Assembly (NCBI GenBank): GCA_023442635.1
Contig: JAEZYR010000060.1
Location: 1 to 10,773 of the forward strand
DNA: 10,773 nt
Source of the DNA: Bacillota bacterium
GTDB taxonomy: Bacteria; Bacillota; Clostridia; Saccharofermentanales; Fastidiosipilaceae
Direction of reading: 5' to 3'
Positions 1 to 5,605 of the stretch are shown here, piece after piece; position 1 is the first letter of the stretch; every line of letters begins with the position of its first letter. A program made the position numbers and the translations under genes. The notes under the pieces are model-generated. The model did no database searches and had not been told where the DNA came from. It saw nothing but the letters and a program-made list of their open reading frames with translations.

Positions 1-433
1 CTGTAAAGGTCAACTTAGCGGTGGCGCCAAGTTCCTTGATGGCCTCGTCAGGGTCAAAATGGTTCTCCCCCGCCCTCCATGGGAAGCGAATGGTTACACG
101 GCCTGTCGAAGGGCTGGAAATAATATCGCGATCAAGGATGTTCAGGTTGTCCAAACGCGTTTCCATGATTCGGCGTACCGAAGCAATCTGCTCTTCAGTC
201 GGCGTGCCCTCAAAAACATCAGGGGCAAAAACAGCTTCGACACCGCCGCGGATATCAATGCCAAAGCGGATATCCTTCATGCCAGAAACCTGGTAGTACC
301 CTCCACCTGGTTTGGGTACCTTGAATCCGAATACGCAGAGCAAAACAGCGAGCAGTACAATGGCGGCTAGAATAAAGAAACTGCGCCGACGCCCTCGCCT
401 TTTGCTGCCTGTTGAGTGTCTCGTGTTGGCCAT
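1..433 (-). CDS. secD: Protein translocase subunit SecD, N-terminal part (runs off left edge)
   Basis: SecD, with SecF, is the membrane accessory of the SecYEG channel and uses the proton motive force to complete protein export. Only the first 144 residues are in the window; the frame is open to the left edge. A short basic stretch (residues 11-17) precedes one hydrophobic segment (about 19-37), the expected first membrane helix. The SecD family signature FGIDIRGGVEAVF lies at residues 58-70, followed by the start of the extracytoplasmic domain, including a helix with RRIMETRLDNLNI (88-100) typical of SecD. The ATG at 431-433 is chosen because no upstream in-frame start exists; an AAAGG element sits about 13 nt before it, a rather long spacing. 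The gene lies 169 nt downstream of malQ on the same strand. Family assignment is firm; whether SecF is fused or separate cannot be seen. Confidence 0.9.
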   Translation of the reverse strand, partial: MANTRHSTGSKRRGRRRSFFILAAIVLLAVLLCVFGFKVPKPGGGYYQVSGMKDIRFGIDIRGGVEAVFAPDVFEGTPTEEQIASVRRIMETRLDNLNILDRDIISSPSTGRVTIRFPWRAGENHFDPDEAIKELGATAKLTFT

Positions 434-478
434 GACACAATTACGACCTTTCGACTGATATAAAAAGCCCTAAAATCA

Positions 479-512
479 AGAGCAGCCGCGGTATTTTACC
501 ACAGCCAGCTCT
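479..512 (-). other. Imperfect hairpin between malQ and secD (terminator or 5' UTR structure)
   Basis: On the minus strand, AGAGC (508-512) pairs with GCTCT (479-483). After one bulged T, a further 9 pairs (including three G-U) close on an AAAAT loop, giving about 14 pairs in all. Downstream on the minus strand the sequence is T-rich (TTTT at 472-475, TTTTT a few bases later), but the run is broken by GGGC. It could be a weak terminator for malQ or a leader structure for secD. The loop region also contains TGGTAAAAT (493-501), which resembles an extended -10 box, so a promoter reading is possible too. Confidence 0.4.
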
Positions 513-602
513 ATTTTGCCTTATTGGGAGCCTATAGGAGGCCGAAGTCCCCCTGCAAATTTGTTGTGATGCGTCTTTCTTCCCTCAAAAGCTTTAATGG
601 AT

Positions 603-2177
603 CTAGAGGAAGGCATAGAGATCCAGTGCATTGTCTTCGCTAGGCAGGTCTTTGGTTTCTCCTGCTCGCTGATAGAGCACATTCATATCTTTTAGCCAGG
701 CAAAGTCGGCCTGCTCCAAAGCGGAGCGTGTCACGCGAAAGCGCCAGCAGTTATCGGGCTGACCTGGCACATTAACCCTCGTATCCGAGCCAAAACCGCA
801 AAGATCCTGAACAGGGATGCAGACAAAGTCGGCCACAGAGGCCCACAAGTGGCGAATGATGTGACGGCAAATGGGAGAATGGTAGCCTCCCTGCTGCCAA
901 TTTGCCTCAGCAGGAAAATTGAAGTAGCGCAAGGCATAGTCCCGTTCTTCGGGGCTGGCATTCCACAGCCAACCAAAAAGCGTGTCGTTATCATGCGTGC
1001 CCGTATAGGCGCAGCAATGGTGAATGTAGTGATGTGGCAGCTCAGAGCCATCGCCTTTGGGATCAAAGGCGAATTGCATAACCTTCATGCCAGGAAAGCC
1101 AGTCTGACGCAGAAAGTCGCGCACGCCCTCATCTATGTCACCCAAGTCTTCAGCCACAATATCCAAGTCTCCAAGTCGCTCTTTGACGAGCTGGAACAGC
1201 TTAAGGCCCGGACCCTGACGCCAGGCTCCTTCGCGGGCGGTCTCGGCACTTGCTGGCACAGCCCAATAGGTATGGAAGGCTCGGAAGTGATCAATCCGCA
1301 GGCGGTCATATAGACGCATCGACTGGGCAATACGATCTAGCCACCATTGGTAGCCATCGGCCGCCATGGCTTCCCAGTTATAGAGCGTGTTCCCCCAAAG
1401 CTGGCCGTCCTGAGCAAAGTAGTCTGGGGGTACGCCCGCTACAGATCTGGGGCGTCGCTCTTCATCCAGGTCAAAAAGTTCTGGCCGACTCCAGATATCA
1501 CAGCTATCGCTGGCAACATAAATCGGGATATCCCCAAAAATACAGACACCCCGCTCGTTGGCGTAGTTGCGCAAATTCTGCCACTGACGATAAAAAAGCC
1601 ACTGGCAGAAAGCTACGTACAAAATATTCTGGGCGTGTTCACGTTGGAAAAGATTCAGCGCATTCAAGTCGCGCTGGCGGATCTCCTCTGGCCACTCGTA
1701 CCAAGGCAAACCGTCAAACTCGTCCTTGCAGCAAAGAAAAGTCGCATAGTCCAACAACCATGTTTCCTGATTGAGAAACTGTCGAACTTCTGCCAGGAGA
1801 TCCGCATCCAGACGAGAGAAAGCCAAGCCTAGATAATTGGCTGAGTTATGGCGGGCAAATTGATAATCCACCAAATAACCGTCGTCATAGCAAAGAAAGT
1901 TGCGAATCTCATCTGGATCCAAGAGACCTAAGTCATCGCAAATCTCTTGAGGATCGATCAGCCAAGTATTGCCCGCGAAAGCCGAGTAAGACTTGTACGG
2001 TGAGTTCTCGAGTTCGCTATCTTCGGCTGGCTGTCCCAAAGGTAAGACTTGCCAATAACTGATCTGAGCCTTGGCCAAACGATCGACAAAATGCCTAGCC
2101 TCAGCGCCCAAAGTCCCGATCCCAAAGGGGCCTGGCAAAGCTGGGACTGGCAACAAAATACCTGCCGCACGCTCCAT
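603..2177 (-). CDS. malQ: 4-alpha-glucanotransferase (amylomaltase, GH77)
   Basis: A cytoplasmic GH77 enzyme that transfers alpha-1,4-glucan segments between maltooligosaccharides, releasing glucose. At 524 residues it has the usual length of bacterial short-form MalQ and begins in the typical way (GILLPVPALPGPFGIGTLG, 6-24). SPYKSYSAFAGN (59-70) is the conserved acceptor-side motif. All three catalytic acids are visible: nucleophile Asp296 in RIDHFRAF, acid/base Glu343 in VAEDLG, and Asp396 in YTGTHDND. The 3' motif RVNVPGQPDNCWRFR (467-481) corresponds to the family's RMNxPG..xxNWxWR. It is fairly cysteine-rich, with doublets at 149-150 and 388-389, the latter close to Asp396. A strong GGAGG lies a few bases before the ATG. 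No glycogen phosphorylase, glucan transporter or other glycogen gene is adjacent. It could belong to glycogen or maltodextrin use; the sequence does not decide. Confidence 0.97.
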   Translation of the reverse strand: MERAAGILLPVPALPGPFGIGTLGAEARHFVDRLAKAQISYWQVLPLGQPAEDSELENSPYKSYSAFAGNTWLIDPQEICDDLGLLDPDEIRNFLCYDDGYLVDYQFARHNSANYLGLAFSRLDADLLAEVRQFLNQETWLLDYATFLCCKDEFDGLPWYEWPEEIRQRDLNALNLFQREHAQNILYVAFCQWLFYRQWQNLRNYANERGVCIFGDIPIYVASDSCDIWSRPELFDLDEERRPRSVAGVPPDYFAQDGQLWGNTLYNWEAMAADGYQWWLDRIAQSMRLYDRLRIDHFRAFHTYWAVPASAETAREGAWRQGPGLKLFQLVKERLGDLDIVAEDLGDIDEGVRDFLRQTGFPGMKVMQFAFDPKGDGSELPHHYIHHCCAYTGTHDNDTLFGWLWNASPEERDYALRYFNFPAEANWQQGGYHSPICRHIIRHLWASVADFVCIPVQDLCGFGSDTRVNVPGQPDNCWRFRVTRSALEQADFAWLKDMNVLYQRAGETKDLPSEDNALDLYAFL

Positions 2178-2350
2178 GCTAACCTCCAGATAGCCAAAAG
2201 CTTTTTTCGTCCTAATATTTTAAGACTTTCACCTATTTTTGTCTGCTAAGCGAGACTTATTTCACAAGTTAAAAGTCATTCAAAGGCGGAATCTCTAGAC
2301 AAGTAGCAAAAAACTAGAAGGTAAGTTTAGCAATCCCAAGCTAGCCAGTC
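2178..2350 (-). other. Intergenic gap upstream of malQ
   Basis: This 173-nt AT-rich gap lies between the DUF368 stop and the malQ start. Apart from the malQ ribosome binding site (GGAGG, about 2183-2188) I see no convincing terminator. Several AT-rich hexamers (for example TAAAAT in the minus strand near 2217-2222) could serve as a -10 box, but none has a good -35 partner. No cre-like catabolite repression site was recognised. malQ may have its own promoter here, but I cannot place it. Confidence 0.3.
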
Positions 2351-3280
2351 TTAATCTTCTGGACGGTATTTGGCCTCAAAGCGTGCGAAGGCAAGCGAAG
2401 CCCCCAAGCCTAGTCCAAACATCACTACAACTGCTAACAACGTAAACGGAAAATTCATACCTGTTTTTTGCTGACCGGCAGCCGTAAAGGCAGGAAAAAC
2501 ATGCGTGGGGAAAATAGCTAAGGAAGAGCCGATGACCGTGCCCAAAATGATGTGATACATCACGCCGTAGTAATGCTGAAAGAGCCAATGCACAAGCTTA
2601 CTAAAGAGCAGGACAGCCAGCAAAACCCCTAGGCCTATAGGGATAATGACCCCAAAGTCCAATCGCTTAATACCATCTGCCATTTTTTGGTATAGGCCAA
2701 AATACATCAAAAAGTTGGAGGGCGATAAACCAGGCACGATGAAGCCCAAGCCCACCAAAACACCTGATCCAATCCAAATGGGTATATTGGGCGCAACATC
2801 GGTAAACTCACGCTCACCCATCATCATCAAAGCGAAAATAACGAGTGAAGCTACGATGAGGGCTATATATTCTGGCAGTCCGCGCCCCTTTTTGCAGGCA
2901 CTGCGGTTGAGGCTAGGAATCGTACCCACCACAAAAGCAATAAACAAGGTGACAAAAAGAGCTTCATAGCGCCCAAAGGCCTTTTCGATCAGAACGGAGA
3001 AAAGAAAAATACCCAATAGGCCGCCTATACCAATAGGGATAAAATAACGCATCTGCTCGATAAAGCGTTGGCGAATGTGAGCCAAGAAGGCCAACAAACG
3101 ATCGTAGATGCCAAAGACGACCATCATTACGCCACCTGAAAGGCCTGGAACAATAGCGCCTACCCCAATAATGAAGCCTTTGAGCACGCGCCAGAGCCAG
3201 TCTACAAGAGGGTTGCTCGCACTTTGGTTCCACGCATTTTTCTTTTCTTCAGCAAGCTGTTCTTGACGCACTGTGGGCAT
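2351..3280 (-). CDS. DUF368 family membrane protein (PopT-type polyprenyl-phosphate transporter)
   Basis: A polytopic membrane protein of 309 residues, matching DUF368 (PF04018). Members named PopT have been shown in other bacteria to return undecaprenyl phosphate, the lipid carrier for peptidoglycan and other envelope polymers, across the cytoplasmic membrane; applying that role here is inference from family. The sequence shows an internal duplication: GVGAIVPGLSGG (39-50) is repeated as GLGFIVPGLSPS (177-188), and each is followed by a matching helix pair (PIGIGGLLGIFLFS at 82-95, PIGLGVLLAVLLFS at 214-227). About eight hydrophobic segments can be counted. The first 25 residues are hydrophilic and probably cytoplasmic. 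AAGGAG at 3289-3294 lies 8 nt before the ATG. The gene follows the NYN-LOTUS gene after 49 nt, so it may be the fourth gene of that transcript. Confidence 0.93.
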   Translation of the reverse strand: MPTVRQEQLAEEKKNAWNQSASNPLVDWLWRVLKGFIIGVGAIVPGLSGGVMMVVFGIYDRLLAFLAHIRQRFIEQMRYFIPIGIGGLLGIFLFSVLIEKAFGRYEALFVTLFIAFVVGTIPSLNRSACKKGRGLPEYIALIVASLVIFALMMMGEREFTDVAPNIPIWIGSGVLVGLGFIVPGLSPSNFLMYFGLYQKMADGIKRLDFGVIIPIGLGVLLAVLLFSKLVHWLFQHYYGVMYHIILGTVIGSSLAIFPTHVFPAFTAAGQQKTGMNFPFTLLAVVVMFGLGLGASLAFARFEAKYRPED

Positions 3281-3329
3281 CTTCTTTACTCCTTTACTTT
3301 GGGCTGCTCAATGCATCGGGCAACAAGCA

Positions 3330-4172
3330 TCAGTCCATATCTTTAATGCGTATGTAGATGTGTTTTACATTCGGCTGGCTCGTCGTCCGCTCGTCAATTT
3401 CAATACCAGGTATAGATCGGATCATTGGCGTCAGTTTTTGGAAGCCATAGTTGCGAGGATCGAACGAAGGGCGCACTTTCAGGATCATGTTGCCTACATC
3501 GCCCAAAAAAGACCAGCCGTGTTCATCTGCTAGATCGGCCACCGAATTACAAATGAGATTGCGAGTTTCTTCGTCTATTTTGCGGATGGTGCGCTGCTGT
3601 GGGCGTGACAAGCCTCTGGGCAGGGCCACGGCATAGCCTGGAGCCGCCTCAAAATCACGAAGATTCGTCACCCCAGTCGAAATAACCTCAAGGCTGCCTA
3701 TTTCCGCCTGAGAACACTCGTCTTCTCGTTCAGATAAGATTTCGATGTAGACAAATTTGTCACACGCCGCAATAAAGGCGTTGGGTGTTTTTTGCTCACC
3801 TAGGCCGATGACGAGCTTACCAGCCTCTCTCAAACGAACAGCTAAGCGCGTAAAATCACTATCGCTAGATACCAGACAGAAGCCATCCACTTTTTCGCCA
3901 TAAAGGATGTCCATTGCATCAATAATGAGCGCGCTGTCTGTCGCATTTTTGCCATACGTATAGCCGAACTGTTGTACGGGCATGATCGCATAGTCGAGCA
4001 AGATGGATTTCCAGCCACTGAGGTTCGGCCGGGTCCAGTCTCCATAAATACGCTTGATGGTGAGCGTGCCATAACGCGCAAGCTCTGTCATCAAGCCCTT
4101 AATATAGTGATGCGATATATTATCTCCGTCTATAAGAACAGCTAGACGGCGATCTCGTATTTCTTCTGACAT
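3330..4172 (-). CDS. NYN domain and OST-HTH/LOTUS domain protein (predicted RNA-acting)
   Basis: A 280-residue two-domain protein. Residues about 9-147 form an NYN (PIN-like, LabA-type) domain with the expected acidic residues: Asp15 and Asp17 in LIDGDN, Asp79 in NATDSALIIDAMD, and Asp104/Asp106 in VSSDSDF. NYN/PIN domains are metal-dependent nucleases, usually on RNA. After a linker (about 150-198), residues about 199-276 resemble the OST-HTH/LOTUS winged-helix domain (NSVADLADEHGWSFLGDVG, then YGFQKLTPMI), known in eukaryotes and some bacteria as an RNA-binding module. No bacterial target is established for this architecture that I can name; an RNA processing or decay role is inference. The acidic set looks complete, so it is likely active. 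AAGGAAGG (4181-4188) sits 8 nt before the ATG. It starts 27 nt after the YigZ-family gene. Confidence 0.93.
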   Translation of the reverse strand: MSEEIRDRRLAVLIDGDNISHHYIKGLMTELARYGTLTIKRIYGDWTRPNLSGWKSILLDYAIMPVQQFGYTYGKNATDSALIIDAMDILYGEKVDGFCLVSSDSDFTRLAVRLREAGKLVIGLGEQKTPNAFIAACDKFVYIEILSEREDECSQAEIGSLEVISTGVTNLRDFEAAPGYAVALPRGLSRPQQRTIRKIDEETRNLICNSVADLADEHGWSFLGDVGNMILKVRPSFDPRNYGFQKLTPMIRSIPGIEIDERTTSQPNVKHIYIRIKDMD

Positions 4173-4199
4173 ATAAGCGGCCTTCCTTCAGACTCGCTT

Positions 4200-4955
4200 T
4201 CATTTTACCTGATGCCACCAAAACAGCTGACCCGTCGCCAACTGAAAACGTCCAGATCCCCAATCCCCCAGAGCTTCCAGCAGCCACTGTGCAGGAGCTT
4301 GCTCATCTTGTAGGGGGAGAATCAGGTCTAGATCCACCATTTCTGAAAAATGGCGCTGCTCAATATGAACTTGCTTCTTTTGGAGCTTGTATTCCAAACT
4401 GGCGTAGTCGTTATAGCTCAGTGTCACGCGCAGAGGCAAAGACCAGCGTAAGCGAGCTTCTCCCGCCTGCTCTAAAGCCGCGAGCGCAGCATCCCCATAC
4501 GCTCTAGCCAAGCCTCCAGTTCCCAAAAGAACGCCTCCGAAGATCCGACTGACAACAAGCAGGCAATCTTCAAGTTGTCGGCGCTCCAAAATTTGCATCA
4601 GCACAGCGCCGCCTGTTCCGCTCGGTTCTCCATCATCACTGGAACGTTGCAAATAGGGTGGGGATATGACGCCAGAACGCCAAGCATAAACATGGTGTCT
4701 CGCCGAGGGGTAGAGCTGACGCCTAGATGCTAAGCCCTGCTCTGCCGCCTGCTCATCGACGATTGGCAAAGCCAAGGCATGAAAGTAAGAGCGCTTGCGC
4801 TCGATCGTGGCCAGTGCCTGAGCGCTGAGGGTCACGCGATCTGGATGGCGCAGAATTTCTGTCGCCCAATCCATCTGAGGTATACCCTCTTGCCAATGCA
4901 CGTCTCGCAAGGGCGCAGTATGAGGTGAATCGGATCCGCTCTTATAAGATGTCAA
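4200..4955 (-). CDS. IMPACT/YigZ family protein (UPF0029, with DUF1949-like C-terminus)
   Basis: A soluble protein of the YigZ/YvyE (IMPACT N-terminal, UPF0029) family. The diagnostic motifs are present: SSDDGEPSGTGG (105-116) and SRIFGGVLLGTGGLARAY (136-153), preceded by ERKRSYFHA (52-60) and the HHVYAWRSG strand (87-95). The last about 75 residues correspond to the DUF1949 ferredoxin-like domain. The biochemical role in bacteria is not settled; the eukaryotic relative IMPACT acts on translational control through GCN1. The longest frame starts at a TTG (4953-4955), 13 nt after the Nudix stop, with AAGG 10 nt upstream. An in-frame ATG at 4872-4874 (residue 28), preceded by AGAGGG at 10 nt, would give 224 residues, closer to the usual length just over 200. 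Either start is possible and I slightly favour the ATG. The C-terminus and family are secure. Confidence 0.9.
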   Translation of the reverse strand: MTSYKSGSDSPHTAPLRDVHWQEGIPQMDWATEILRHPDRVTLSAQALATIERKRSYFHALALPIVDEQAAEQGLASRRQLYPSARHHVYAWRSGVISPPYLQRSSDDGEPSGTGGAVLMQILERRQLEDCLLVVSRIFGGVLLGTGGLARAYGDAALAALEQAGEARLRWSLPLRVTLSYNDYASLEYKLQKKQVHIEQRHFSEMVDLDLILPLQDEQAPAQWLLEALGDWGSGRFQLATGQLFWWHQVK

Positions 4956-4968
4956 GCGTATTTAGCCT

Positions 4969-5403
4969 TCAATGCACAGGGCGAAGTTCTCTAAAGCGGT
5001 GGTAGGCCAGCAAGAGAAGGGACTTATCCTGACTGTAGGTGATGCGCTCCAAAGCTTCTTCAACTGGGAAAAAGCCAGCTGCCAAAAAGCCCTCAGTCGC
5101 ATTGGCCTGTACATTTGGCTGCTCATTTTCGCTGGCCAATGTCATGAGATACCACTGTACCTGGTTATGAACGGGGCGTTGCCGTTTGATCGAGTAGAAT
5201 TCGTAGCTGCTCTGGCCTGCTATGCCAAGAGAAACAGCTCGGACACCAGCCTCATGCAAAACACGAGAAAGCGCTAATTCCTCAGGATCTTCTTCCTGCC
5301 TGACCACACCCTTCGGGAAACTCCATTCGAGTTTGTCGTTCTGCAGGAGCAGGACTTGATCCTCGTAAAAAACAATACCTCCGGCACAATTTCGACGTAG
5401 CAT
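4969..5403 (-). CDS. Nudix-fold protein with degenerate Nudix box
   Basis: A 144-residue protein of Nudix size and layout: an N-terminal strand CAGGIVFYEDQVLLLQ (6-21), then WSFPKG (27-32) leading into the Nudix box. Canonical Nudix enzymes hydrolyse nucleoside diphosphates linked to another group. Their box is Gx5Ex7REuxEExGu (u = hydrophobic). Here the box spans Gly32 to Val54 and keeps Gly32, Glu38, Glu51 and Gly53. However, the RE pair is Ser46-Arg47, and the first Glu of the EE pair is His50. Two of the three metal-binding glutamates are therefore missing. The codons read cleanly, with no frameshift. It may be inactive, act by a changed mechanism, or serve as a ligand-binding Nudix domain. 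AAGGGGGT lies just before the ATG. It heads the run leading to the YigZ-family gene 13 nt downstream. Confidence 0.88.
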   Translation of the reverse strand: MLRRNCAGGIVFYEDQVLLLQNDKLEWSFPKGVVRQEEDPEELALSRVLHEAGVRAVSLGIAGQSSYEFYSIKRQRPVHNQVQWYLMTLASENEQPNVQANATEGFLAAGFFPVEEALERITYSQDKSLLLLAYHRFRELRPVH

Positions 5404-5605
5404 AAGCCACCCCCTTATCTTTTTTCATTTTAGCACCGCCCTAGGCTCGACTCACAGTTAAGGTTGTCCGCAAAGGGCTTCTGTACCAAGATTGCCTGCC
5501 TAATCAGCACGAAAAACCTCTCCCGATCCTTTGTATCTTCGTTTTCTTGGCTCTTAAGTTATAGTTCTTGAGCGACTGTTTTTATTGTTTTCTGGAGGAT
5601 TCTTC
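5404..5605. promoter_or_regulatory. Divergent intergenic region between Nudix gene and ABC exporter gene
   Basis: About 200 bp without a gene separates two divergent transcripts, so it must hold promoters for both. For the minus strand, TGCTAAAAT (the TAAAAT is 5427-5432) fits an extended -10 box that would start RNA about 17 nt before the Nudix ATG; no good -35 box accompanies it. For the plus strand, TATAGT (5560-5565) is a possible -10 box, also without a clear -35. No operator-like palindrome or riboswitch was recognised. Confidence 0.35.

Noticed and set aside
21..370. Plus-strand open frames opposite secD
   Set aside because: They are antisense to a well-recognised SecD N-terminus, lack recognisable domains and lack a convincing ribosome binding site.
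849..1832. Several long plus-strand frames opposite malQ
   Set aside because: They overlap each other and a clear GH77 gene on the other strand, and encode no recognisable protein.
5585..5605. TTG start for the ABC exporter seven codons before the ATG
   Set aside because: It would place the strong GGAGG site (5594-5598) inside the gene; the ATG at 5606 has ideal spacing from that site.
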